From Ferranicluibacter quercicola (lineage in GTDB: Bacteria > Pseudomonadota > Alphaproteobacteria > Rhizobiales > Rhizobiaceae), in NCBI RefSeq assembly GCF_021168455.1, contig NZ_JAJOZR010000005.1, positions 186,001 to 250,000 of the forward strand: 64,000 bases of DNA, written 5' to 3'. The notes under the pieces were generated by a model. That model was given only the letters and a program-made list of their open reading frames with translations, was not told where the DNA came from and did no database searches. Of the stretch, positions 8,358 to 16,816 are shown piece by piece. The translations under genes and the position numbers were made by a program. Position 1 is the stretch's first letter. Each line of letters begins with the position of its first letter.

Positions 8358-9320
8358 TTAGTAGCCGAGGCCCTTCTTGGCTTCGTACACCTTCTGCGGC
8401 TCGTCGGCCTGGGTGTAGAGCTTGGATTCCGTCTGGATCCACTTCGGCGGCTCCTTGCCGTCCTTCTTGAAGGCGGCGAGCGCGTCGAAGGCGGGGCCGG
8501 CCATGTTCGGGGTCAGTTCGACCGTCGCATTGGCTTCCCCGGCGGCCATTGCCTGGAAGATATCCGGCACGGCGTCGATGGAAACGACGAGAATGTCGGT
8601 GCCCGGCTTCAGGCCGGCTTCCTTGATGGCCTGGATCGCGCCGACGGCCATGTCGTCATTATGGGCGTAGAGGGCGCAGATATTCTTGCCACCGTTCTCG
8701 GCCTTCAGAAAGCTTTCCATGACTTCCTTGCCCTTGGTGCGGGTGAAGTCGCCGGTCTGCGAGCGGACGATCTTGAGATTGTCGTGGCCCTTCAGCGCTT
8801 CCTCGAAGCCCTTCTTGCGGTCGATGGCGGGCGAGGAGCCGGTCGTGCCCTGCAGCTCGACGACGTTGCACGGCTTGCCGGCGGTCGTATCGACCAGCCA
8901 CTTGCCGGCAACATTGCCTTCATGCACGAGGTCCGACGTGACGGCCGTCATGTAGAGGCTCTTGTCGGCATCGACGGTGCGGTCGAGCAGGATGACCGGA
9001 ATCTCGGCATCCTTGGCTTCGCCGAGCACTTCGTCCCAGCCGGTCGCAACGACGGGCGCGACGAAGATCGCATCGACGCCCTGCGCGATGAAGGAGCGCA
9101 GCGCCTTGATCTGGTTTTCCTGCTTCTGCTGCGCGTCGGCGAATTTCAGGTCGATGCCGCGCTTTTCGGCTTCCTGCTTCGTCACCGTGGTTTCTGCCGC
9201 GCGCCAGCCGGACTCGGAGCCGATCTGCGAAAAGCCGACCGTCATGTCGGCAGCCGATACGCTCGAGAAAACGCAGCCAGCCAGAACCGTTGCACAGCTA
9301 AGTGCTTTAACAAACTTCAT
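8358..9320 (-). CDS. ytfQ: Sugar ABC transporter substrate-binding protein (YtfQ-like)
   Basis: 320-residue periplasmic binding protein of the ribose/galactofuranose type (Peripla_BP_4). A clear signal peptide ends near residue 24 (VSAAD). The mature start, MTVGFSQIGSESGWR, is the hallmark of YtfQ-like proteins. ATG 9320 is preceded by GGGAGGA. It is the first gene of the transporter operon and has its own promoter carrying the putative SorC-type operator at 9357-9388. E. coli YtfQ binds galactofuranose; position beside araBAD suggests an arabinose form as ligand here, which is inference. Confidence 0.9.
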   Translation of the reverse strand: MKFVKALSCATVLAGCVFSSVSAADMTVGFSQIGSESGWRAAETTVTKQEAEKRGIDLKFADAQQKQENQIKALRSFIAQGVDAIFVAPVVATGWDEVLGEAKDAEIPVILLDRTVDADKSLYMTAVTSDLVHEGNVAGKWLVDTTAGKPCNVVELQGTTGSSPAIDRKKGFEEALKGHDNLKIVRSQTGDFTRTKGKEVMESFLKAENGGKNICALYAHNDDMAVGAIQAIKEAGLKPGTDILVVSIDAVPDIFQAMAAGEANATVELTPNMAGPAFDALAAFKKDGKEPPKWIQTESKLYTQADEPQKVYEAKKGLGY

Positions 9321-9356
9321 GATTTCCTCCCAAAAATCGCTCCTCAGCGATGCCGG

Positions 9357-9388
9357 TATATAGTCATACAATATGACTTTAGTAAAGT
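9357..9388 (-). promoter_or_regulatory. Promoter with putative SorC-type operator upstream of ytfQ
   Basis: On the minus strand TTTACT (9381-9386) and TATATA (9357-9362) are separated by 18 bases, a plausible sigma-70 promoter about 30 bases before the ribosome site. The spacer is a perfect interrupted palindrome, GTCATACAATATGAC (9363-9377), and the -35 lies in a second one, ACTTTAGTAAAGT (9376-9388). The same -35-overlapping sequence recurs before araB and tal. Confidence 0.55.
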
Positions 9389-9473
9389 GGATGCGTGCGT
9401 CAAATTGCAACCATTCGACATTTTTCACGCACGTTTTTACGCGTCCTCCGCCCGCCCGCCAGCGCATGCGAAA

Positions 9474-9502
9474 ACACCCGCGCCATGGGCGCGGGTGTCA
9501 TG
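9474..9502 (-). terminator. Intrinsic terminator after araD
   Basis: Perfect 11-bp stem ACACCCGCGCC/GGCGCGGGTGT (9474-9484 and 9488-9498) with a 3-base loop; read on the minus strand it continues into TTTT. It separates araBAD from the transporter operon, so ytfQ needs its own promoter. Confidence 0.8.
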
Positions 9503-9513
9503 ATTTCAGAGAC

Positions 9514-10227
9514 TTAGGACTTGGTTTTGGCGTCGCTCTGGCCGTAATAGGCACCGGGCCCATGCTTACGCTTGAAGTGCTTGGCGAGCAGTTCCGGCTC
9601 GATCTGTGGCAGCTTCGGCGCAAGCTGCAACGACATCATCGCCATGTGCGCAATGCACTCGACGGCGACGGCGACCTCCACCGCCTTCGCCACCGTCTTG
9701 CCCCAGGTGAACGGCGCATGACGGTTGACGAGGACGCCCGGGAAATCGAGCGGGTCGGCGTTGCCGAGGCACTCGACGATCACGTTGCCCGTTTCCCATT
9801 CATAAGCCGTGCCGATCTCCTCGGCCGTCATCTTCCGGGTCACCGGGATATCGCCGTTGAAGTAGTCGGCATGCGTCGTCCCGAAGATCGGGATCGGCAT
9901 GCCGGCCTGGGCGAAGGCCGTCGCGTGCGAGGAGTGCGTGTGCACGACGCCTCCGATCTCCTCGAAGGCCATCAGCAGACGACGATGGGTCGGCGTGTCG
10001 GACGACGGGTTGAGCGTCCCCTCCACCCGCTTGCCGTCGAAATCGACGATGACCATGTCCTCGACCGTCATCGCGGTGTAGTCCACGCCGCTCGGCTTGA
10101 TCGCGAAGACGCCGCGCGCGCGATCGACCGCGCTTGCATTGCCGAAGGTCAGGTTGATCAGGCCGTGGCGCGGCAGCGAGACATTGGCCTCGTAGGCTTC
10201 GCGCTTCAGTTCCGTATAGACCGACAT
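9514..10227 (-). CDS. araD: L-ribulose-5-phosphate 4-epimerase
   Basis: 237-residue class II aldolase-fold epimerase that converts L-ribulose 5-phosphate to D-xylulose 5-phosphate, the last step of the isomerase route of L-arabinose use. Zinc ligands are visible in VVHTHSSHA (near residue 95) with a further His near residue 170 (NRHAPFTWG). The substrate motifs GNASAVD and KPSGVDY are intact. It starts seven bases after the araA stop and is followed by a terminator. Full length for the family. Confidence 0.95.
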   Translation of the reverse strand: MSVYTELKREAYEANVSLPRHGLINLTFGNASAVDRARGVFAIKPSGVDYTAMTVEDMVIVDFDGKRVEGTLNPSSDTPTHRRLLMAFEEIGGVVHTHSSHATAFAQAGMPIPIFGTTHADYFNGDIPVTRKMTAEEIGTAYEWETGNVIVECLGNADPLDFPGVLVNRHAPFTWGKTVAKAVEVAVAVECIAHMAMMSLQLAPKLPQIEPELLAKHFKRKHGPGAYYGQSDAKTKS

Positions 10228-10234
10228 GACGCCC

Positions 10235-11743
10235 TCAGCCCCGGATGCCGCGGGCGAAGTGGTAGTACACCTCGTTGTTGCGCAGATCCTGCTTGAAGGC
10301 GGGCAGCGTGGTGTCGTCGTTGATGACGGCAAGCTCGATGCCGGCGATGGTGGCGAAGTCTTCCAGCATCTCGGTGGTCACGTCGTAGCTGTAGACCGTG
10401 TGGTGCGCGCCGCCGGCCAGAATCCAGGAGGTGCAGGCGGTCTTGAAGTCCGGCTTGCATTCCCAGACGGCACGCGCGACCGGCAGCTTCGGCAGGTCGG
10501 GGTGCTCGACGGAGGTGACTTCGTTGACGAGCAGGCGGAAACGGTTGCCGAGATCGATCAGCGATGCGTTCAGCGCCGGGCCTTTGACCGCGTCGAACAC
10601 GAGACGGACCGGATCGTCCTTGCCGCCGATGCCCAGCGCATGGATCTCGACCGACGGCGTGCCGCTCGCGATCGTCGGGCAGATTTCCAGCATGTGCGAG
10701 CCGAGCACCTGCTCGGAGCCGGGCGCCATGTGGTAGGTGTAGTCTTCCATGAAGGACGTCGCGCCGGTCAGGCCTTCGCCCATGACCTTCAGCGCTCGCA
10801 GGAGTGCCGACGTCTTCCAGTCGCCTTCGCCGGCAAAGCCGTAGCCGTCGGCCATCAGGCGCTGCGGCGCCATGCCGGGCAGCTGCGTCAGGCCGTGCAG
10901 GTCCTCGAACGTGGTGGTGAAGCCCTTGAAGCCGCCTTCCTCGAGGAAGGCGCGGATGCCGAGTTCCTGACGGGCGTTGTAGAGGAGGGATTCGTGACGG
11001 GCGCCACCTTCGGCAAGCTCGGGCACGACCTTGTAGAGCGTGACGTATTCGGCAGCGAGCGCCTTCACGTCTTCGTCGCTGACGGCGTTCATGCGGGCGG
11101 CGAGATCGCCGATGCCGTAGGTGTTCACCGAGAAGCCGAAGGCCATTTCGGCGGATACCTTGTCGCCGTCGGTGACGGAAACGAAGCGCATGTTGTCGCC
11201 GAAGCGGCAGAAGCGCGCGCCCTGCCAGTCATGCCAGGCGCGAACGGCGCGGATCCAGGCGTCGATGCGCTGGTGCACTTCCGGGTCCGTCCAGTGGCCG
11301 ACGACGACCTTGCGACCGAGGCGCAGGCGCGTGTGCAGGAAGCCGGCTTCGCGGTCGCCATGCGCCGACTGGTTGAGGTTCATATAGTCCATGTCGATCG
11401 TCGCCCAGGGCAGTTCGCGATCGTACTGGGTGTGGAGGTGCAGGAACGGCTTGTTCAGCTGCGCGAGGCCGCGGATCCACATCTTGGCGGGCGAGAAGGT
11501 GTGCATCCAGAGGATGAGGCCGGCGCATTCGGCATCGGCATTGGCCTCGATGCAGAGATCGGCCGCCTGTTCCGGCGTCGTCACGATCGGGCGGCAGACG
11601 ATTTCCAGCGGGAAATTGCCGGTGTCGTCGAGCGCCTTGGCGATTTCCTCGGCATGCGCGGTCACCTGCTGCAGCGCTTCCGGGCCGTAGAGATGCTGCG
11701 ATCCGCAGACGAACCAGATTTTAGCGGGCTTCAAACCAAACAT
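10235..11743 (-). CDS. araA: L-arabinose isomerase
   Basis: 502-residue cytosolic isomerase, the usual AraA length, converting L-arabinose to L-ribulose with a divalent metal. It begins with the typical KIWFVCGSQHLYG and carries WMHTFSPAKMWIRGL and HTQYDRELPW, both family hallmarks. ATG 11743 is preceded by AAGGA. It sits between araB (54 bases upstream) and araD. This shows the phosphorylating isomerase route rather than the oxidative dehydrogenase route described in some rhizobia. Confidence 0.97.
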   Translation of the reverse strand: MFGLKPAKIWFVCGSQHLYGPEALQQVTAHAEEIAKALDDTGNFPLEIVCRPIVTTPEQAADLCIEANADAECAGLILWMHTFSPAKMWIRGLAQLNKPFLHLHTQYDRELPWATIDMDYMNLNQSAHGDREAGFLHTRLRLGRKVVVGHWTDPEVHQRIDAWIRAVRAWHDWQGARFCRFGDNMRFVSVTDGDKVSAEMAFGFSVNTYGIGDLAARMNAVSDEDVKALAAEYVTLYKVVPELAEGGARHESLLYNARQELGIRAFLEEGGFKGFTTTFEDLHGLTQLPGMAPQRLMADGYGFAGEGDWKTSALLRALKVMGEGLTGATSFMEDYTYHMAPGSEQVLGSHMLEICPTIASGTPSVEIHALGIGGKDDPVRLVFDAVKGPALNASLIDLGNRFRLLVNEVTSVEHPDLPKLPVARAVWECKPDFKTACTSWILAGGAHHTVYSYDVTTEMLEDFATIAGIELAVINDDTTLPAFKQDLRNNEVYYHFARGIRG

Positions 11744-11797
11744 CGTATCAGTCCTTGTTGTCTATCCTGTCGCACGCTTGCGCGTGCGGAATTGTCG

Positions 11798-13459
11798 TCA
11801 GCTGTTGGCGGCGTATTTGATGTCGATCAGGCTCTTCATCAGGCCGGAAAGATCGGCCTGCTTGTTCAGACCGCCGAAGCTGTCATGCAGATCGCGGTAG
11901 AGCCCGTAGAGCTCGTCATAAACCGCCTGGTTTTCGGCGATCGGGGTGTAGCGCTCCTCGCGCAGCGAGGTCATGGCCGCCTGCGCGGCCTCGAAATCGG
12001 TGTGCGCGCCGGCGAGAACGGAGGCGGCGATGGCGCCGCCGAGCGCGCAGGTCTGGCTGGAGCCGGCGACCAGCATGGTGCAGCCGGTGACGTCGGCATA
12101 GATCTGCATCAGCATCGGGTTCTTCTCGGCGATGCCGCCGGTGCAGACGACGCGGTCGACCGCGACGCCGTATTCCCGGATGCGCTCGATGATGGCGCGC
12201 GCACCGAAGGCCGTGGCCTCCACCAGCGCGCGATAGATCTCGGCGCGGGTCGTGTAGAGCGTCTGCCCGAGGATGAGGCCCGACAGGCGCTGATCGACGA
12301 GGATCGTGCGGTTGCCGTTGTTCCAGTCGAGCGCCAGCAGGCCGGTCTGGCCGGGCTTCAGCTGCTCGGCTTCCGCCGTCAGTTCGCCATGCAGCGCGCC
12401 AGAGCCGCCGCAAACGCCCTCGACCCACCACTTGAAGATATCGCCCACGGCCGACTGTCCGGCCTCGACCCCGAAGAAGCCGGGCAGGATCGAGCCTTCC
12501 ACGATGCCGCAGATGCCGGGAATGTCGCCCGGCTGCGTCTTGACCGGCACGACGGCGCAGTCGCAGGTGGACGTGCCGATGACCTTGACCAGCGTACCCT
12601 CCTCGACGCCGCAGCCGATCGCGCCGTAATGAACGTCGAACGCACCCACGGCGATCGGGATGCCGGCGGGCAGGCCCAGCTTCTCGGCCCATTCGGCCGA
12701 CAGCGCGCCGGCTGGCGTCGCGGCGTCATAGGCGTTGTCGTAGAGCCTGTCGCGCAGATCGGCGATCTTCGGATCGAGCATCGCCAGGAATTCCTTGTCC
12801 GGCAGCCCGTTCCAAGCCTTGTTGTAGAGCGCCTTGTGACCGGCCGCACAGACACCGCGCACGATGTCGCTGGGGTCCTTGACGCCAGCCAGGACGGATG
12901 GGACCCAATCGGCCAGCTCGACCCAGGAATGGGCGGCCGCGAAAACGTCGGGGGCGACCGTCAGGCAGCGCCAGATCTTCGACCACCACCATTCCGACGA
13001 ATAGGTCGAGCCGACCATGGCGATGTATTGCGGGCGATGCGCGCCTGCCAGTTCGGTGATGCGGGCCGCCTCGCGCCAGCTCGTATGGTCCTTCCACAGC
13101 CAGCACTGGGCATTCGGATTGGACTGGAACTGCGGCAGCATGCCGAGCGCCTGGTTCGTCGCATCCACCGGGAGCGGGCTCGAACCCGTGCTGTCGACGC
13201 CGATGCCGGCCACCTTGGAGACATCGAAATCCGGCTGGGCGACAGCCTGTTTCAAGGCACGCGCCACGCTTTCCTGCAGGCCGTAGAGATAATCGGCCGG
13301 GCTCTGGCGGGCGACGTTGTGGTCGCGGGGATCGAGCAGCACGCCCTGCGTCCCGCTCGGATAATCGACGACACCCGTGCCGTATTCCTTGCCGTCGGAC
13401 GCGCGCACGATGAGGGCGCGAACCGAATTGGTGCCGTAGTCGATACCGAGAGTGAACAT
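11798..13459 (-). CDS. araB: Ribulokinase (FGGY family)
   Basis: 553-residue FGGY-family carbohydrate kinase that phosphorylates L-ribulose with ATP. The N-terminal phosphate-binding motif GIDYGTNSVRALI is at residues 5-17; VDSTGSSPLPVD and GAFDVHYGAIGCG match ribulokinases. Start ATG 13459 has TGGAG upstream. It is the first gene of araBAD and is preceded by an unusually long leader of about 245 bases from the putative promoter at 13705-13735. Confidence 0.95.
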   Translation of the reverse strand: MFTLGIDYGTNSVRALIVRASDGKEYGTGVVDYPSGTQGVLLDPRDHNVARQSPADYLYGLQESVARALKQAVAQPDFDVSKVAGIGVDSTGSSPLPVDATNQALGMLPQFQSNPNAQCWLWKDHTSWREAARITELAGAHRPQYIAMVGSTYSSEWWWSKIWRCLTVAPDVFAAAHSWVELADWVPSVLAGVKDPSDIVRGVCAAGHKALYNKAWNGLPDKEFLAMLDPKIADLRDRLYDNAYDAATPAGALSAEWAEKLGLPAGIPIAVGAFDVHYGAIGCGVEEGTLVKVIGTSTCDCAVVPVKTQPGDIPGICGIVEGSILPGFFGVEAGQSAVGDIFKWWVEGVCGGSGALHGELTAEAEQLKPGQTGLLALDWNNGNRTILVDQRLSGLILGQTLYTTRAEIYRALVEATAFGARAIIERIREYGVAVDRVVCTGGIAEKNPMLMQIYADVTGCTMLVAGSSQTCALGGAIAASVLAGAHTDFEAAQAAMTSLREERYTPIAENQAVYDELYGLYRDLHDSFGGLNKQADLSGLMKSLIDIKYAANS

Positions 13460-13704
13460 GAAAGCTCCAGAAAAATGCGAATGTCAGCCGGCCGAAATGT
13501 CACGGCCTGCTGCGACCGCAACGCGTCGTGCCGACACGCGCTGGGATCGCAGCAGAAACGTCAGGGGCGATGCCGGATCCGGTCCTCGGGATCGACAACA
13601 CCCATCGCGCATGACGATCCGCGCGGCATCGAAGCCACCGGTCGCGCATGCACCCATAGTCTGATTCCCCTCCCGAAGAATGCCGTTCCGCGAACGGCGC
13701 GGAC
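13460..13704 (-). other. Long untranslated leader of araB
   Basis: About 245 bases between the putative promoter/operator and the araB start. Short frames run through it, but none has a ribosome site or recognisable product. I see no classical riboswitch and no clear terminator hairpin. A separate promoter closer to araB cannot be excluded from sequence alone. Confidence 0.3.
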
Positions 13705-13735
13705 AGAAAAATCATATTGTAATACTTTTGTAAAT
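13705..13735 (-). promoter_or_regulatory. Putative SorC-type operator/promoter upstream of araB
   Basis: AT-rich island in GC-rich DNA containing ATCATATTGTA (13711-13721) and ACTTTTGTAAA (13724-13734). Aligned without gaps to the ytfQ promoter, 20 of 28 bases agree, including the -35-like TTTACA (complement of 13729-13734). The -10-like element at 18-base spacing is weak (TTTTCT), consistent with an activator or with a different start point. Confidence 0.45.
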
Positions 13736-13809
13736 GGGGAACGTTCGCTTTTCCGCATGGACATGATGTCGGGGGCGGAACGGGCGCAGAGTGCCATGGG
13801 AACATGACA

Positions 13810-13848
13810 GCGAAAAGGCCGATGCATCCTCTGCACCGGCCTTTTCGC
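13810..13848 (-). terminator. Intrinsic terminator after tal
   Basis: Perfect 12-bp stem GCGAAAAGGCCG/CGGCCTTTTCGC (13810-13821 and 13837-13848) with a 15-base loop; the minus-strand right arm includes CCTTTTCGC. It lies 26 bases beyond the tal stop. Confidence 0.75.
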
Positions 13849-13873
13849 ACCGTTCATCGGGCTGGTCGCGCGC

Positions 13874-14830
13874 TCAGACAGCCAGACGCTTGGAGACCTG
13901 GGTGCGCAGGGCCTGCAGGTCCTTGGCGAAGGCGCGGATACCCTCGGAGAGCTTTTCGGTGGCCATCGCGTCCTCGTTCAGCATCCAGCGGAACGTCTTT
14001 TCGTCCATGTGGATCTTCTCCACCGGCGTGACATTGTCCGGCGAAAGCTTGCGCTCGAGCGTGCCTTCGTCCTTGGACAGTTCCTCAAGCAGCGCCGGGC
14101 TGATCGTCAGGCGGTCGCAGCCGGCAAGGGCTTCGATTTCGCCGATATTGCGGAACGAGGCGCCCATGACGACGGTCTTGATGTCGTTGGCCTTGTAGTA
14201 GTTGTAGATTTCGCGCACGGAAACGACGCCCGGATCGGTTTCCGAGGTGTAGGTTTCACCCGTGGACTTGACGTACCAGTCGAGGATACGGCCGACGAAG
14301 GGCGAGATGAGAAAGGCCTTTGCATCGGCGCAGGCGACCGCCTGGGCCATGCTGAACAGCAGCGTCAGGTTGCAGTCGATGCCTTCCTTCTGCAGCACTT
14401 CCGCAGCGCGGATGCCTTCCCAGGTGGAGGCGAGCTTGATCAGGATGCGGTCGCGTTCGATGCCGCGCTCCTTGTAGGCGGCGATGATGGCATGCGCCTT
14501 GGCAATCGAGCCTTCGGTGTCGAAGGACAGGTCGGCATCGACTTCGGTCGAGACGCGGCCGGGAACGAGCTTGGACAGCTCGGCACCGACGGACACGGCC
14601 AGACGGTCGGCGACGGCGCTCACCAGCGCATCGCCCGAGGTCGACTGGCTCTTCGCCCAGGTCACGGCTTCCGCATTGATCTCGTCGAACAGCGGCGTTC
14701 CCAGTGCCTTCAGCACGATGGTCGGGTTGGTCGTGCAATCCACCGGCTTGAGGCGGGCAACGGCCTCGATATCACCGGTGTCGGCCACGACGGTCGTGAT
14801 GCCGCGTAATTGTTCCAGCTTGGACATCAT
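13874..14830 (-). CDS. tal: Transaldolase (TalB type)
   Basis: 318-residue class I transaldolase, the usual TalB length, moving a dihydroxyacetone unit between sedoheptulose 7-phosphate and glyceraldehyde 3-phosphate in the pentose phosphate pathway. The Schiff-base lysine is in ILIKLASTWEG near residue 132, and CTTNPTI near residue 33 is the N-terminal signature. It is monocistronic with its own terminator. It has a promoter (TTGACA, 17 bases, CATATC on the minus strand) whose -35 matches the ara-type operator, which fits a role in feeding xylulose 5-phosphate from arabinose into central metabolism. Two adjacent ATG codons (14830, 14827) are possible starts. Confidence 0.96.
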   Translation of the reverse strand: MMSKLEQLRGITTVVADTGDIEAVARLKPVDCTTNPTIVLKALGTPLFDEINAEAVTWAKSQSTSGDALVSAVADRLAVSVGAELSKLVPGRVSTEVDADLSFDTEGSIAKAHAIIAAYKERGIERDRILIKLASTWEGIRAAEVLQKEGIDCNLTLLFSMAQAVACADAKAFLISPFVGRILDWYVKSTGETYTSETDPGVVSVREIYNYYKANDIKTVVMGASFRNIGEIEALAGCDRLTISPALLEELSKDEGTLERKLSPDNVTPVEKIHMDEKTFRWMLNEDAMATEKLSEGIRAFAKDLQALRTQVSKRLAV

Positions 14831-14978
14831 CTTCGCCTTTCGTCATCTTTCGTCGGAGGTGCGGCATGCGGCCTCTGCGGCCCGTCATGGCTGCCCTCGA
14901 TAGGACTTCCGTCGCGGCGCGACGGATCATGAGACCGAACGGGAATACGAGCATCGGGTTCCGCTTCCGGCACGTCTG

Positions 14979-15026
14979 GATATGAGTAGCTTGATGACTT
15001 TTGTCAAATCGTTTATTCAAAAGTTG
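14979..15026. promoter_or_regulatory. Divergent tal/SorC-regulator control region with inverted operators
   Basis: On the minus strand TTGACA (complement of 15002-15007) and CATATC (complement of 14979-14984) are spaced 17 bases and point to tal. The -35 is embedded in ATGACTTTTGTCAAAT (14994-15009). An inverted partner CAAAAGT (15018-15024) faces ACTTTTG (14997-15003), giving a 7-bp inverted repeat with a 14-base gap. The remaining bases up to the SorC gene start hold nothing else that I can support. Confidence 0.55.
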
Positions 15027-15121
15027 TGCCATCATCCTCGAATTTCGGGGCTTTGAAACGGACCGTTACGACACTTCAGACCGCTTCCGCGGCAAACCGC
15101 TCACGCGGAGGGATCGACGCC

Positions 15122-16090
15122 TTGGCCAGACTGGACCGCACCAACCCCAACATCCTGCTCGACACGCGCTCGCTGCGCCTGCGGGCGGCCTGGCTCTACT
15201 ACAACAGGGGGCTGACGCAGAAGGACATCGCAGAGAATCTCGGCATCAGCCGCGCGACCGTCATCCGCATGCTGGACGAGGCGGTGAAGCGTGCCGAAGT
15301 GCAGATCTGGATCAACGAGACGCCGGAGGACTGCACGGGCCTCGCGCTGCGGCTGGAGGAGAAACTGGGGCTGGACGAGGCGATCGTCGTGCCGGGCGAA
15401 GGCGACGTGGATGAAACCGCGCGCGATGTCGGGGCGGCGCTCGGCACCTTCCTGTCGGAGGTCATCCGCGACGGCAACGTCGTCGGCGTCGGCTGGGGCC
15501 GCACGCTCAGCGCCTCACTCCAGACCTTCCGTCCGCCGCGCATGGAAAAGGCCAAGATCGTCTCGCTCCTGGGCGGACTGATCGAAACCTCGACGCTCAA
15601 CCCGGTCGATTATTCTTGGCGGCTGGCGAGCGCGCTCGGCGCGGACTGCATGCTGATGCTCGCGCCGCTGATCGTGGACAGCGAGGAAACCAAGGCGCGC
15701 CTGATCGAGCGCTGCGGACTGGACCGGCTGTTCGCCACCGCCGAAATGCTCGACATCGCCATCGTCAGCTGCGGCGACTTCAGCGCCAACGGCTCCTCGC
15801 TCTCCCCCGGCTTCCTCTTGCCGGCGGACCTGAAGGCGCTGCTCGCCGCCGGCACGGTCTGCGATACGCTCTGTCATTTTCTGGATGCGGCGGGAAACAG
15901 CGTCGACCACCCGCTGAACCGCCGCGTCATGTCCGTCGGTCTTTCGGCCGTCGCCAAGGCCCGCCATGTCGTCATCGCATCCGGCGGTCGCAAGCGCGTC
16001 GCGGCCATCCGCGCCACCATGGCCCGCACCGGCTGTCACACGCTGATCACCGACGAAGCCGCCGCGCGCGGCCTGCTGGAGCTGGCCTGA
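15122..16090 (+). CDS. SorC/DeoR-type sugar-responsive transcription regulator
   Basis: 322-residue SorC-family regulator: an N-terminal helix-turn-helix (LTQKDIAENLGISRATVIRML, about residues 30-50) and a C-terminal sugar-phosphate-binding domain from about residue 60 (GVGWGRTLSASL, GDFSANGSSLSP). The TTG at 15122 is chosen because GGAGGG lies nine bases upstream and the length fits the family; a GTG at 15026 would lengthen it by 32 residues and overlap the operators. It diverges from tal. The motif shared by the tal, araB and ytfQ promoters makes it the likely regulator of all three, sensing a pentose or pentose phosphate (inference). Confidence 0.88.
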   Translation: MARLDRTNPNILLDTRSLRLRAAWLYYNRGLTQKDIAENLGISRATVIRMLDEAVKRAEVQIWINETPEDCTGLALRLEEKLGLDEAIVVPGEGDVDETARDVGAALGTFLSEVIRDGNVVGVGWGRTLSASLQTFRPPRMEKAKIVSLLGGLIETSTLNPVDYSWRLASALGADCMLMLAPLIVDSEETKARLIERCGLDRLFATAEMLDIAIVSCGDFSANGSSLSPGFLLPADLKALLAAGTVCDTLCHFLDAAGNSVDHPLNRRVMSVGLSAVAKARHVVIASGGRKRVAAIRATMARTGCHTLITDEAAARGLLELA

Positions 16091-16173
16091 TCCGACGCTC
16101 AACCCGCCACCATCAGGGAACAGAAAGCCGGTCTCCGCTGTTCTCCTTGCGAAACGAACCCAAGGAGACACAC

Positions 16174-16653
16174 ATGGCGCATACCGATGACACGACGAAG
16201 GTCTGGGACCTTATCGACAAGATCGGCTTTTGCATGCTGGCGACTGAAACCGGCAACGACATCCGCGCCCGGCCGATGGCGGCGTATGTGGAGCGCATGG
16301 AAAATTCCGTCTACTTCCTGACGGATGCCGACAGCCACAAGGACGACGAGGTCGAAGCCCACCCCGACGTCTGCCTCGCCTTCGCCGACACCAAGGGCCA
16401 GAAATACGTCTCGCTGTCCGGCACCGCGACCGTGGAGAACGACCGCGAGAAGATCAAGGAACTCTGGGGCACCCCGGCCAAGGCCTGGTGGGACAGCCCG
16501 GACGACCCGAAGATCCGTATCCTGCGCGTCACCCCTTCCTTCGCCGAATACTGGGACAGCCCGGGCACCGTCATCAGCTACATCAAGATGGCCGCAGCCG
16601 CCGTGTCGAACACCCGTCCCGACATGGGTGAGAATGCCAAGGTCAATCTCTGA
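16174..16653 (+). CDS. Pyridoxamine-5'-phosphate-oxidase-like general stress protein
   Basis: 159-residue cytosolic split-barrel flavin-binding protein of the pyridoxamine-5'-phosphate-oxidase-like group, close to general stress protein 26. The FMN-binding start is GFCMLATETGNDIRARPM (residues 17-35), and VYFLTDADSHKDDEVEAHPDV is typical of the stress-protein branch. It is not a true PdxH: it lacks the C-terminal PdxH dimerisation region. AAGGAG at 16162-16167 fixes the start. It is monocistronic with a strong terminator. Flavin reduction or stress protection is likely; no substrate can be named. Confidence 0.85.
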   Translation: MAHTDDTTKVWDLIDKIGFCMLATETGNDIRARPMAAYVERMENSVYFLTDADSHKDDEVEAHPDVCLAFADTKGQKYVSLSGTATVENDREKIKELWGTPAKAWWDSPDDPKIRILRVTPSFAEYWDSPGTVISYIKMAAAAVSNTRPDMGENAKVNL

Positions 16654-16681
16654 CCGGTTTCCCGTAATCGATTTGATGACT

Positions 16682-16710
16682 CGGCGCGGCATCTCTGCCG
16701 CGCCGTTTTT
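16682..16710 (+). terminator. Intrinsic terminator
   Basis: Perfect 10-bp stem CGGCGCGGCA/TGCCGCGCCG (16682-16691 and 16696-16705), TCTC loop, then TTTTT. It ends the stress-protein transcript. Confidence 0.9.
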
Positions 16711-16749
16711 CGTTGCGCCGAACGCGCCGATCATGTCGACATCCTGTAT

Positions 16750-16761
16750 TACCCCATGGTA
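16750..16761. promoter_or_regulatory. Possible GntR-type operator
   Basis: Perfect palindrome-flanked site TACCCCATGGTA (TACC/GGTA arms) about 55 bases before the GntR gene start. Short palindromes of this kind are common autoregulatory sites of FCD-type GntR proteins. Only one copy is seen, so support is thin. Confidence 0.3.
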
Positions 16762-16816
16762 GAACCGGACCCAGCCTTGACGACGCAGGGCGTGTCGGAA
16801 TGCGAAGAGGGGTCTC

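Noticed and set aside
4514..9320. Naming the transporter an established L-arabinose importer
   Set aside because: Sequence resembles YtfQRT-YjfF, known for galactofuranose; the arabinose link rests on gene neighbourhood and shared promoter motif only.
10226..13807. 1193-residue plus-strand frame opposite araBA
   Set aside because: Mirror of araA and araB; no ribosome site or motif.
13561..13857. 98-residue minus-strand frame in the araB/tal gap
   Set aside because: It spans the tal terminator and the araB promoter, has no conserved motif and no ribosome site.
15026..15121. GTG start at 15026 for the SorC regulator
   Set aside because: It lacks a ribosome site and would place the coding start inside the operator; TTG 15122 has GGAGGG at good spacing.
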